In this document: one piece after another, positions 1 through 7,660 of the stretch | Layout of the letters: each line of letters begins with the position of its first letter | Numbering within the stretch: the stretch's first letter is position 1 | The notes under the pieces: generated by a model | The model's database searches: none | Told to the model about the DNA's origin: nothing | Seen by the model: only the letters and a program-made list of their open reading frames with translations | Source of the DNA: CAZQIC01 sp964593555 | Lineage (GTDB): Bacteria > Bacteroidota > Bacteroidia > JAFLBG01 | NCBI GenBank assembly: GCA_964593555.1 | Contig: CAZQIC010000036.1 | Span: forward strand, 1-35,555 | Reading direction: 5' to 3' | Length of the DNA stretch: 35,555 bases | Translations under genes and position numbers: made by a program

Positions 1-86
1 TGAGATGCGAGTATTAAGATTACCAAAAATTATTTTTTCTCATTTAAAAAATGTAAATTTATATTGCCTGCTCTTAAACAAATTAC

Positions 87-551
87 ATGAAATATAAACT
101 GTTTTTCTTATTCTTTGTTGCAATTATTAGCACTTATGGTTACTCACAGCCACCAAAAAATATGATATCCCGAAACCGGCTTCCGCAACTGGTAAAAGAA
201 TCATTTGATGCAAAATACCCGGACGCAATGCGAGCTAGTTGGAAGAATGAGAATCCTAATGAATTTGAAGTTGAATTAGTATTGGAAAATGTCACCAACT
301 GGATAACATACAACGAATTCGGAGTAGTTTTATTTACTAAAAAAGCACTTAAAGAAGAAGAATTACCCGAACTCGTGAAACAAACTTTGCAGGGAGCATT
401 CAAAGATTTCAAAGTTTCTTCCAGAAAAAAAGTGGAACACACCACAAAAGGTGAGTCTTACGAAATGGCGATAAACCGTCAGATTGAAAAATATATTGTG
501 TCGATCGACCCCAACGGAAATATCTTAAGCAAAACGGCTGTGTTAGAATAA
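87..551 (+). CDS. PepSY-like (DUF2874-type) periplasmic protein
   Basis: A 154-residue exported protein. Residues 1-20 form a hydrophobic signal peptide ending in YSQ, a typical Bacteroidota signal peptidase I site. The mature part shows two similar halves: LPQLVKESFDAKYPDA followed by W and YNEFGVV, and LPELVKQTLQGAFKDF followed by YIVSIDPNGNI. This fits the PepSY-like/DUF2874 fold (beta-lactamase-inhibitor-protein-like), in which a helix packs on a sheet that ends with a 'D/N-x-x-G' hairpin. The biochemical role of such proteins is unknown. The ATG is 5 nt after an ATTA stretch with no clear Shine-Dalgarno site, as is usual in this phylum. It lies 82 bp before the DUF4290 gene and is probably transcribed separately. 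Family assignment is by pattern only. Confidence 0.75.
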   Translation: MKYKLFFLFFVAIISTYGYSQPPKNMISRNRLPQLVKESFDAKYPDAMRASWKNENPNEFEVELVLENVTNWITYNEFGVVLFTKKALKEEELPELVKQTLQGAFKDFKVSSRKKVEHTTKGESYEMAINRQIEKYIVSIDPNGNILSKTAVLE

Positions 552-596
552 ATTTCGTACGCTCAATTCTATCATTTGTGATAATTAATAATTACG

Positions 597-604
597 TACC
601 TTAG
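597..604 (+). promoter_or_regulatory. Weak candidate -7 box for DUF4290-murA
   Basis: TACCTTAG matches the Bacteroidota -7 consensus TAnnTTTG with one mismatch. A TTTG lies at 575-578, 18 bp upstream, close to the expected -33 element. The position, 29 nt before the ATG at 634, is suitable. The match is imperfect and the region is AT-rich, so this is tentative. Confidence 0.3.
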
Positions 605-633
605 CAAGACATTATTTTTTTAAAAAACTTTTC

Positions 634-1299
634 ATGCAATACAATACAAGTCTGCCCAGAATGATTATACCAGAGTACGGCAGAAACATTCAAAAAATGA
701 TAGACTTTGCCGTGGGTGTGAAGGACCGTGATGAAAGAAACAAAGTTGCCAAATCCATTATTGATGTGATGGGTCAGCTCAACCCTCATTTGCGCGACGT
801 AACGGATTTTAAACATAAATTGTGGGATCACCTTTTTATTATCTCTGATTTTAAATTGGATGTTGATTCTCCGTATCCAAAACCTACACCAGAAACTTTT
901 ATTTCAAAACCTGATACAGTAAAATATCCGAGCAAGGATATGCGCTATGGTCATTACGGAAATACTGTTGAACGACTTATCGTTAAAGCGATTGAGTACA
1001 AAGAAGGTGATGAGAAAAAAGCGCTTGTTCAATCAATTGCAAATTTAATGAAGCGCTCTTACTTAACATGGAACAGAGATTCAGTTACTGATGATGTGAT
1101 CATAAAACAACTTGACGAACTTTCTAAAGGAAAATTAAAACTGGATGCCGATTTCAGGTTCAACACTGTTGATATTCCTGTAAGAAACAATAACAGCAGC
1201 AGTAGCGGAGGCGGATTTAAAAAGAAAAACCACCGCAACGATGGCAAGCAGCGTAATGGCGGAGGGAAACATCATCACCGCAGAAACCACAAAAACTAA
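634..1299 (+). CDS. DUF4290 domain-containing protein
   Basis: A 221-residue cytoplasmic protein with no signal peptide. Residues 1-175 look like DUF4290, a Bacteroidota family of unknown function: an N-terminal MQYNTSLPRMIIPEYGRNIQ, then 'HLRDVTDFKHKLWDHL', and 'RYGHYGNTVERLI' near residue 105. From about residue 183 the sequence changes to a low-complexity tail of Asn/Ser, then Gly/Lys/Arg/His (GGGFKKKNHRND, HHHRRNHKN), which would be disordered and strongly basic and could bind RNA or another polyanion. It sits 21 bp before murA, probably in the same operon; this pairing is, from memory, common in the phylum. Function unknown. Confidence 0.85.
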   Translation: MQYNTSLPRMIIPEYGRNIQKMIDFAVGVKDRDERNKVAKSIIDVMGQLNPHLRDVTDFKHKLWDHLFIISDFKLDVDSPYPKPTPETFISKPDTVKYPSKDMRYGHYGNTVERLIVKAIEYKEGDEKKALVQSIANLMKRSYLTWNRDSVTDDVIIKQLDELSKGKLKLDADFRFNTVDIPVRNNNSSSSGGGFKKKNHRNDGKQRNGGGKHHHRRNHKN

Positions 1300-1320
1300 A
1301 ACAAAACACGACTCAGGCTT

Positions 1321-2625
1321 ATGGGCTCTTTTGAAATAACAGGAGGCAAACGTTTAAAAGGAGAAATAACACCACAAGGAGCAAAAAATGAAGCACTGCA
1401 AATTTTATGTGCAGTACTCCTCACCCCCGAAAAAGTTGTAATTGGAAATATCCCCGACATCGTTGATGTAAATAAACTCATTGACCTACTGAGAGATCTT
1501 GGAGTTAAAATTGAAAAAACCGGGCACGAAGAATATACTTTCCAGGCCAACGATGTTAATGTAGATTTTTTCAACTCACCAGATTTTAAGAAAAAAGGTT
1601 CCGGATTAAGGGGCTCTATTATGATCGTTGGCCCGCTATTGACACGATTTGGAAAAGGATATATTCCTAAACCAGGCGGTGATAAAATAGGACGCAGAAG
1701 ACTGGACACACACTTTATTGGTTTCGAAAACTTAGGAGCAAAATTCACTTACGATGCCGATAACGAATTTTATAAAGTAGAAGCGAAAAAACTAAAGGGC
1801 GCATACATGCTGCTTGATGAAGCTTCTGTAACAGGTACTGCAAACATTGTTATGGCTGCAACACTTGCCGAAGGCACAACTACAATTTACAATGCGGCCT
1901 GCGAACCATATGTACAGCAGCTTTGCAAAATGCTGAATAGCATGGGAGCAAAAATAAAAGGCATTGGCTCCAATATGTTAATCGTTGAAGGTGTTGAGTC
2001 ATTAAAAGGCTGTTCACACAGAATGCTTCCGGACATGATCGAGGTAGGAAGTTTTATTGGCCTTGCAGCGATGACACAATCGGAAATCACAATTAAAAAT
2101 GTCGCATACAACGAGCTTGGAATTATACCAAATGTTTTTCAGCGTTTGGGAATTAAAATGGAGAAAAGAGGCGATGATATTTATGTTCCTTCGCAAGAAA
2201 ATTATGAGATAGATACTTATATAGACGGATCAATACTTACTATTGCAGATGCTATTTGGCCCGGCTTTACACCCGATCTTATCAGCGTTATTCTTGTTGT
2301 TGCCACGCAGGCAAAAGGCAGTGTTTTAATTCATCAGAAAATGTTCGAGAGCCGTCTGTTCTTTGTAGATAAACTGATCGATATGGGCGCACAAATTATT
2401 CTTTGCGACCCACATAGAGCAAATGTAATTGGCCTCAACAGGGACCATTCCTTAAAAGGCATAAGCATGACATCACCTGACATACGTGCGGGTGTAGCAC
2501 TTCTTATAGCTGCACTATCAGCCAAAGGAAAGAGCACTATTCACAATATAGAGCAAATAGACAGGGGTTACCAGCACATTGACACCCGTTTAAACAATAT
2601 TGGCGCGGAAATTGTAAGAAAATAA
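1321..2625 (+). CDS. murA: UDP-N-acetylglucosamine 1-carboxyvinyltransferase (MurA), Asp-type
   Basis: Catalyses the first committed step of peptidoglycan synthesis: transfer of enolpyruvate from PEP to the 3-OH of UDP-GlcNAc in the cytoplasm. The 434-residue length fits the EPSP-synthase-like family of two inside-out alpha/beta barrels. N-terminal GAKNEAL (20-26) carries the conserved Lys-Asn substrate contacts, and LRGSIMIVGPLL (96-107) and PGGDKIGRRRLDTH (118-131) match the loop region. The residue aligned with E. coli Cys115 is Asp121 (codon GAT at 1681-1683). Asp at this place is known in mycobacterial and chlamydial MurA, where it keeps activity but blocks the covalent adduct with fosfomycin. 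The gene follows DUF4290 by 21 bp and is 15 bp before the TlpA-like gene, so the three are probably cotranscribed. Confidence 0.97.
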   Translation: MGSFEITGGKRLKGEITPQGAKNEALQILCAVLLTPEKVVIGNIPDIVDVNKLIDLLRDLGVKIEKTGHEEYTFQANDVNVDFFNSPDFKKKGSGLRGSIMIVGPLLTRFGKGYIPKPGGDKIGRRRLDTHFIGFENLGAKFTYDADNEFYKVEAKKLKGAYMLLDEASVTGTANIVMAATLAEGTTTIYNAACEPYVQQLCKMLNSMGAKIKGIGSNMLIVEGVESLKGCSHRMLPDMIEVGSFIGLAAMTQSEITIKNVAYNELGIIPNVFQRLGIKMEKRGDDIYVPSQENYEIDTYIDGSILTIADAIWPGFTPDLISVILVVATQAKGSVLIHQKMFESRLFFVDKLIDMGAQIILCDPHRANVIGLNRDHSLKGISMTSPDIRAGVALLIAALSAKGKSTIHNIEQIDRGYQHIDTRLNNIGAEIVRK

Positions 2626-2640
2626 TTAAATAAATACTAC

Positions 2641-3195
2641 ATGAAAAAATCGAATATATTACTCATCATAGCTGCTGTAAGTATCCTTGGAGTTGGCTTT
2701 GTAAACAAAACTAACCTTCAAAGCGGAAACGTTGTTGGAACCAATATTGGCAACAAGGCTCCTGAAATAGTTCAAAAAAATCCGGAGGATAAGATTCTGA
2801 AATTATCTTCATATAAGGGAAATATTGTTCTTATAGATTTTTGGGCTTCATGGTGCGGGCCTTGCCGCAAGGAAAACCCTAATGTTGTAGCTACTTACAA
2901 CAAATACAAAACAGCTAAGTTCAAAAATGCAAAAGGAGGTTTCGTAATTTATAACGTTTCACTTGATCAGGACAAAGCTAAATGGATGGCCGCTATAAAA
3001 GCAGATGGACTAGCATGGGACACTCATGTAAGCGATCTTAAAGGATGGCAGTCAGAAGCAGGTGGACAATACGGCGTTAATTCTATTCCAATGAATTTTT
3101 TGTTGGATGCAAATGGTGTTATCATTGCTAAAAACCTTAGAGGTGAAGACCTTGATAAAGAATTAGAAAAACTTGTCGCCACGAAGAAAAAGTAA
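2641..3195 (+). CDS. TlpA/ResA-family thiol-disulfide oxidoreductase
   Basis: A 184-residue exported thioredoxin-fold protein. Residues 5-21 are a hydrophobic signal or membrane anchor. The AhpC/TSA-Redoxin-like domain starts at about residue 33 with 'GNKAPEI' and carries the active site WASWCGPC with Cys72 and Cys75, and the cis-Pro loop 'GVNSIPMNFLLD' near residue 145. Such proteins act in the periplasm as thiol reductants, for example in cytochrome maturation or repair of outer-envelope disulfides; the substrate cannot be told from sequence. It is only 15 bp downstream of murA and is followed by a hairpin-T tract, so it looks like the last gene of the DUF4290-murA unit. Confidence 0.9.
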   Translation: MKKSNILLIIAAVSILGVGFVNKTNLQSGNVVGTNIGNKAPEIVQKNPEDKILKLSSYKGNIVLIDFWASWCGPCRKENPNVVATYNKYKTAKFKNAKGGFVIYNVSLDQDKAKWMAAIKADGLAWDTHVSDLKGWQSEAGGQYGVNSIPMNFLLDANGVIIAKNLRGEDLDKELEKLVATKKK

Positions 3196-3207
3196 CCTTA
3201 CTCTTTC

Positions 3208-3242
3208 ATAGCCTGTCCTTTAACAAAAAAGGGCTATTTTTT
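3208..3242 (+). terminator. Rho-independent terminator after the TlpA-like gene
   Basis: ATAGCC (3208-3213) pairs with GGCTAT (3232-3237), with additional CCTTT/AAAGG pairing inside, followed by a run of six T (3237-3242). It lies 13 bp after the stop codon of the thioredoxin-like gene and upstream of the grpE promoter candidate, which separates the two transcription units. Confidence 0.75.
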
Positions 3243-3278
3243 CATACTATTATTTCTCGTATGCCATTTTGACTTTAT

Positions 3279-3286
3279 TATCTTTG
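3279..3286 (+). promoter_or_regulatory. Candidate -7 box for grpE-dnaJ
   Basis: TATCTTTG is an exact match to TAnnTTTG, the -7 element of the Bacteroidota primary sigma factor. It lies 68 nt before the ATG at 3354 and just after the terminator. No good TTTG -33 element is seen at the right distance (TTTC at 3253-3256 is the nearest). No CIRCE-type inverted repeat was seen here. Confidence 0.45.
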
Positions 3287-3353
3287 CTGGCAGATTATTT
3301 GCTATAGCAAAGACTATAAAAGATGCAACGTGAAATTTAATTTTTTCAATACA

Positions 3354-3944
3354 ATGGGGGAAAAAGATAAAAAATCAGCACTCGATGATGCAGCTGATGA
3401 TAAGGAAATAAATAAAGTAGGTATGGAAAATGATCAAATACAAAACGAAGAGAATTCCGAAGCTGTTGCGGAAGAAAACATTTCTGCAGAACAAAAAACG
3501 GCTAATGAGTTAAACGAAAAAATAAATGAGCTTAACGACAAGTACTTAAGATTGTATAGTGAGTTCGATAACTACAGAAAAAGAACAAGCAAAGAAAGAA
3601 TTGAATTATTTAAAACTGCCGGAGAAGAAACATTAAAAAGCTTATTGCCTGTTTTAGACGATTTTGAAAGAGCTATTAAATTCAATGATACCACAACTGA
3701 TATTAAACTTGTAAATGAGGGGGTGAATCTTATTTACAATAAATTCAACAATACCTTAAGTCAAAAAGGGATTACTCCAATGGAATCTGTTGGAAAAGTT
3801 TTTAATGTTGATGAGCATGAAGCCATCACAAATATCCCCGCACCATCCGAAGACTTAAAAGGAAAAGTGGTGGAAGAAGTGGAGAAAGGATATTTACTTA
3901 ATGGAAAAGTGATCCGTTTCGCAAAAGTTATTGTTGGAAATTAG
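3354..3944 (+). CDS. grpE: Nucleotide exchange factor GrpE
   Basis: Releases ADP from DnaK in the Hsp70 cycle. The start is taken at ATG 3354 (MGEKDKK, 196 aa); an in-frame GTG at 3330 would add eight residues (K-F-N-F-F-N-T after Met) that do not look like a GrpE N terminus. The first 60 residues are acidic and low in complexity, followed by the long dimer helix (ELNEKINELNDKYLRLYSEFDNYRKRTSKER), where 'LRLxxEFDNYRKR' is the family hallmark. The beta-wing head follows with 'LLPVLDDFERAI', 'GVNLIYNKF' and the end 'VEKGYLLNGKVIRFAKVIV', also diagnostic. dnaJ follows after 49 bp, so this is a grpE-dnaJ operon. dnaK is not in the window. Confidence 0.95.
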   Translation: MGEKDKKSALDDAADDKEINKVGMENDQIQNEENSEAVAEENISAEQKTANELNEKINELNDKYLRLYSEFDNYRKRTSKERIELFKTAGEETLKSLLPVLDDFERAIKFNDTTTDIKLVNEGVNLIYNKFNNTLSQKGITPMESVGKVFNVDEHEAITNIPAPSEDLKGKVVEEVEKGYLLNGKVIRFAKVIVGN

Positions 3945-3993
3945 TTATTGTTTGTCGGTTGTTTGTTTTTGATTAGAGTGTAAATAAAAAAAT

Positions 3994-5163
3994 ATGTCGA
4001 AAAGAGATTTTTACGAAATACTTGGGGTAAGCAAGGGGGCCAGTGAGGATGAGATTAAAAAAGCTTACCGCAAACTTGCTATTAAATATCACCCTGATAA
4101 AAACCCTGACAACAAAGAGGCGGAAGAAAAATTTAAAGAAGCTGCAGAGGCATATGAGATACTGAGTAATGCTGAGAAGCGTCAACGCTATGATCAATAT
4201 GGTCACGCTGCCACGGGCGCAGGCGGAGGCGGTTATGGAGGCGGATTCAGTGGCGGTGGCATGAACATGGAAGACATTTTCAGTCAGTTCGGAGATGTTT
4301 TCGGCGATGCATTTGGTGGTGGCGGAGGTTTTGGAGGCGGAGGACAACGCGGACGCGGAGGAAGAAGAGTTGTAAAAGGGAGCAACCTAAGAATAAAAGT
4401 TAAACTTACCCTTGAAGAAATTGCGAAAGGTGTTGAGAAAAAAATAAAAGTAAATAAATATATAAATTGCAATACTTGTCACGGCAGTGGTGCAAAGGGA
4501 AGTAGCGGAACTGCATCATGCTCTACCTGCAGAGGATCAGGATATGTAAACAGGGTAACCAATACCATATTGGGACAAATGCAAACCACTACCACCTGCC
4601 CTACATGTAACGGAGAAGGACAGATCGTAAAAGACAAATGCGGTTCTTGTCATGGTGATGGAATTGTGCGTGGTGAAGAAGTGATCACGATTAATTTACC
4701 CGCAGGTGTTTATGAAGGCATGCAGCTTTCCGTTGGAGGAAAAGGAAATGCAGCACCAAGAGGAGGAATAAATGGAGACCTGATTGTTGTGATCGAAGAA
4801 GTAGAACATGAACATTTAAACAGAGATGGTATAAATTTATTTTACGAACATTATATCAACTTTGCTGAAGCAGCATTGGGCATTTCTATTGAAGTACCAA
4901 CACTGGATGGTAAAGCCAAAATAAAAATTGATCCCGGCACACAAAGCGGAAAAGTACTTCGCCTGAAAGGCAAGGGAATACCAGACGTTAATGGATATGG
5001 CAGAGGCGACTTACTCGTAAACATCAGTGTTTGGACTCCACAGACCCTAAGCTCCGAAGAGAAAAAAATATTAGAATCGCTTCGTGAGTCAAAAAATTTT
5101 CAGCCTCAACCTTCAAAAAAGGATAAAAGCATTTTCGAAAAAATGCGAGAATATTTTGAATAA
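3994..5163 (+). CDS. dnaJ: Chaperone protein DnaJ
   Basis: Type I Hsp40 co-chaperone of DnaK. All four parts are present in order: the J domain (1-70) with His33-Pro34-Asp35 that triggers DnaK ATPase; a very Gly/Phe-rich linker (74-124); a zinc-binding region with four CxxCxGxG-type repeats (Cys159/162, 176/179, 202/205, 216/219); and the C-terminal substrate-binding and dimer domain with 'LPAGVYEGMQLSVGGKGNA' and 'GRGDLLVNISVWTP'. The 389-residue length is standard. The start ATG gives MSKRDFYEILGV, the usual N terminus. Transcribed with grpE. The Gly codons of the linker create G-rich DNA that opens long meaningless frames on the other strand. Confidence 0.98.
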   Translation: MSKRDFYEILGVSKGASEDEIKKAYRKLAIKYHPDKNPDNKEAEEKFKEAAEAYEILSNAEKRQRYDQYGHAATGAGGGGYGGGFSGGGMNMEDIFSQFGDVFGDAFGGGGGFGGGGQRGRGGRRVVKGSNLRIKVKLTLEEIAKGVEKKIKVNKYINCNTCHGSGAKGSSGTASCSTCRGSGYVNRVTNTILGQMQTTTTCPTCNGEGQIVKDKCGSCHGDGIVRGEEVITINLPAGVYEGMQLSVGGKGNAAPRGGINGDLIVVIEEVEHEHLNRDGINLFYEHYINFAEAALGISIEVPTLDGKAKIKIDPGTQSGKVLRLKGKGIPDVNGYGRGDLLVNISVWTPQTLSSEEKKILESLRESKNFQPQPSKKDKSIFEKMREYFE

Positions 5164-5202
5164 CCTACAGTAGAATATAATTTTCAGCAATAAAATTTTC
5201 TG

Positions 5203-6150
5203 ATGCACATACTTACAGCAAATAACATTGTAAAAAAATACGCTCACCATACTGCACTAAACGATGTTAGCATCGAAGTTCCCAAACAAAGCATATTTGG
5301 CTTACTCGGCCCTAACGGTGCCGGAAAAACATCCTTGATACGCATCATCAACCAGATCACAGGTCCTGATGCAGGCGAATTATTTTTTGAAGGCCAGAAG
5401 TTAAATCCAAACCACACCGCACAAATCGGCTACCTTCCTGAAGAGAGAGGTTTATATAAAAAAATGGCAGTTGGAGAGCAGGCCATGTACCTGGCACAAC
5501 TCAAAGGATTAAAAAAGAAAGAAGCAAAAATATTATTGACAGAATGGTTTAAAAAATTCGACATTCTTAACTGGTGGGATAAAAAAGTTGAAGAACTTTC
5601 AAAGGGTATGCAGCAAAAAGTACAATTCATTGTAACTGTGTTGCACAAACCCAAGCTTGTTATTTTAGATGAGCCCTTCAGTGGCTTCGACCCTATCAAT
5701 GCCAACCTCATTAAAGAAGAAATTTTAAAACTTCGTGAGGAAGGAACAACTGTAATTTTCTCCACACACAACATGAGTTCTGTGGAAGAATTATGTGATC
5801 ACATTGCACTGATAAATAAATCGAAAAAAATATTGGATGGCTCTGTAAAAGAGATACAAAAAAACTACCGCAACAACAGCTATGAAATTTCTTATGCAGG
5901 CAGCGCCGTTGCATTTGCAAATGCCTTATGGACGGGAGCGACTATTATTGAACAATCTAAAGAAGATGAGCTGCATAAAGTAAAAATAGAAATCCGGAAG
6001 GACGTAAAACTGAACAATATTTTACAAGCAGTTTTACCTGTAATAGAAATACATTCGGTTAATGAAATTATCCCAAGCATGAATGAGATTTTCATCAGGA
6101 AAGTGAACGAAGGCTCCGAAATACCTGTTAATAATAATTTTACAGAATAA
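5203..6150 (+). CDS. ABC transporter ATP-binding protein (NatA/ABC-2 export type)
   Basis: ATPase subunit for the permease encoded next. Walker A GPNGAGKTS is at 36-44, the signature LSKGMQQKVQ starts at residue 132, Walker B VILDEP is at 153-158 and the switch His is 189 (FSTHNM). The C-terminal part (about 210-315) resembles the DUF4162 domain found on Na+/drug exporter ATPases such as NatA. The signature LSKGM, rather than LSGGQ, is typical of this subgroup. It is separated from the permease gene by 57 bp containing a palindromic hairpin. The transported substrate is not predictable; NatAB-like export is a family label only. Confidence 0.9.
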   Translation: MHILTANNIVKKYAHHTALNDVSIEVPKQSIFGLLGPNGAGKTSLIRIINQITGPDAGELFFEGQKLNPNHTAQIGYLPEERGLYKKMAVGEQAMYLAQLKGLKKKEAKILLTEWFKKFDILNWWDKKVEELSKGMQQKVQFIVTVLHKPKLVILDEPFSGFDPINANLIKEEILKLREEGTTVIFSTHNMSSVEELCDHIALINKSKKILDGSVKEIQKNYRNNSYEISYAGSAVAFANALWTGATIIEQSKEDELHKVKIEIRKDVKLNNILQAVLPVIEIHSVNEIIPSMNEIFIRKVNEGSEIPVNNNFTE

Positions 6151-6152
6151 AA

Positions 6153-6180
6153 CCTCTCCCTACCATCTCCAAAGGAGAGG
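6153..6180. repeat. Palindromic CCTCTCC...GGAGAGG element inside the ABC operon
   Basis: CCTCTCC (6153-6159) and GGAGAGG (6174-6180) form a 7-bp stem; the loop holds a second nested complement, TCTCC-AAA-GGAGA. No T tract follows, so it is unlikely to be a strong terminator. From memory, closely similar CTCTCC/GGAGAGG palindromes are scattered in other Bacteroidota genomes, so this may be a REP-like element. It lies between the ATPase and permease genes and could reduce transcription or stabilise the upstream mRNA. Confidence 0.5.
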
Positions 6181-6207
6181 GAGAAGTGTCAAAAAGAATT
6201 AAATACA

Positions 6208-7527
6208 ATGAACAAAATACTTTTAATCATAAAAAGAGAATACCTGTCGAGGGTAAAAAAGAAATCGTTCATTATTATGACCCTGCTTGGGCCTTTGTTA
6301 ATAGGAGGCAGCGCTATTGTCCCGCTCTGGCTTTCCGGGGTTGCACAAGGTGTTCGCGAAGTAGTTGTGGTTGACCAAACACATCAGTTTGTAAACCAGC
6401 TTAGAAATACTTCTACCATCAGGTTCAATTATACATTCGCTGATGCCAACCTGGATTCAGTAAGAAGTATTTATAAAGACAATAAAGCCGCCTCCATTTT
6501 ATTTATTCCTTCTAATATACTTACCTCAAATTCCGTAGTAATGCATTCCTCTGAACAACCGGGACTAAATTTGCTCAGCTATGTTTCCAGCGAACTCTCA
6601 TCTATACTGGAAAGATCTAAACTAATTGGAGAAAAAATTGATCCGGAAATAGTTGATCGTGTTAAAACCATAGTTGATGTTAAAAACAATGTTGGTGAAA
6701 AAGAAACAAACGATAGCCTTAATGTTGCAGTGGGTCTTATATGTGGCTTGCTCATTTATATGTTCATCTTCATATACTCTGCCCAGGTAATGAGAGGGGT
6801 TATTGAAGAAAAAACGAGCAGGATAGTTGAAGTAATCATCTCTTCAGTCAAGCCATTCCAATTGATGATGGGAAAAATAATCGGCGTTGCCATGGTGGGC
6901 CTTACCCAATTTATCCTTTGGGTTGTACTCACGTTAGTTTTATCCAGTGCTGGTTTAAGCGTCTTCGCAAATTCACAACAAATTAACCCGGAAAAAATAG
7001 AACAACAATATAGCGAGAACAGTAGTGGGACTGAAGCAAAAAAGACAAAAAAACTTCAGCTGAATGAAGCAGGAAAAAAAATAATGGAGAACATCAGTCG
7101 AATCAACTGGACGTTAATACTTGGATCCTTTTTATTTTATTTTCTGGGCGGTTATTTATTGTACAGTGCTTTATTCGCAGCCATTGGAGCAGCGGTAGAT
7201 AGCGAAGCAGACACACAGCAATTCATGCTACCGGTTACGATACCTTTAATTTTATCTTTTACCATGTATAGCACCATTATACAGGATCCTAATGGACCTG
7301 TGGCCTTTTGGTTTTCTATGATACCATTAACATCTCCGGTCACCATGATGATGCGTATTCCGTTTGGCATACAAGCATGGGAGCTGGCACTTTCAATGGC
7401 TCTCCTTGTACTTGGCTTTTTTGGAACAACATGGCTCGCTGGTAAAATTTACCGTACCGGCATTTTAATGTACGGCAAAAAAATTTCCTATAAGGAGCTT
7501 TGGAAATGGTTGTTTTATAAGGGGTAA
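6208..7527 (+). CDS. ABC-2 type transporter permease (NatB-like)
   Basis: Membrane subunit of 439 residues paired with the preceding ATPase. The N terminus MNKILLIIKREYLSRVKKKSFIIM contains the amphipathic helix typical of NatB/ABC-2 permeases, followed by membrane segment 1 (about 24-45), a large extracytoplasmic domain (about 46-170), and five or more further hydrophobic segments at about 172-195, 222-250, 302-330, 340-360 and 395-415. The motif 'GVIEEKTSRIVEVIISSVKPFQLMMGKIIG' between segments 2 and 3 is diagnostic of the NatB/YhaP group. The ATG at 6208 is the natural start. The substrate is unknown. Confidence 0.9.
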   Translation: MNKILLIIKREYLSRVKKKSFIIMTLLGPLLIGGSAIVPLWLSGVAQGVREVVVVDQTHQFVNQLRNTSTIRFNYTFADANLDSVRSIYKDNKAASILFIPSNILTSNSVVMHSSEQPGLNLLSYVSSELSSILERSKLIGEKIDPEIVDRVKTIVDVKNNVGEKETNDSLNVAVGLICGLLIYMFIFIYSAQVMRGVIEEKTSRIVEVIISSVKPFQLMMGKIIGVAMVGLTQFILWVVLTLVLSSAGLSVFANSQQINPEKIEQQYSENSSGTEAKKTKKLQLNEAGKKIMENISRINWTLILGSFLFYFLGGYLLYSALFAAIGAAVDSEADTQQFMLPVTIPLILSFTMYSTIIQDPNGPVAFWFSMIPLTSPVTMMMRIPFGIQAWELALSMALLVLGFFGTTWLAGKIYRTGILMYGKKISYKELWKWLFYKG

Positions 7528-7660
7528 AGAGTTATGAGTTCAGGGTTCTGTGTTTCGAGTTTTCGCATTACTAACTTGCACAACGCCTAATAAATAACTC
7601 AAAACCCGAAACTCAAAAACTCAAAACCTATTAGTATCTTTAAGTAACTATTAAACGTAT
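7528..7660. repeat. Text-like degenerate intergenic repeat (AACTCAAAA family)
   Basis: This 133-bp spacer contains, on the left, GAGTTATGAGTTC and TTTCGAGTTTTCG, and on the right several short copies of AACTCAAAAC/CGAAACTC in opposite orientation. The two halves are roughly inverted copies, so the transcript could fold. It resembles short period intergenic repeats common in Bacteroidota. No gene or clear terminator is seen. TATCTTTA at 7635-7642 is one mismatch from a -7 box and may serve the following ppx gene. Confidence 0.5.

Noticed and set aside
3945..3993. Possible terminator or heat-shock operator between grpE and dnaJ
   Set aside because: The spacer has T-rich word-like repeats but no stem of useful length and no CIRCE-type symmetry.
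3973..4472. Minus-strand frames opposite the dnaJ G/F region (Pro-rich)
   Set aside because: Produced by the GGC/GGA-rich Gly codons of DnaJ; no independent support.
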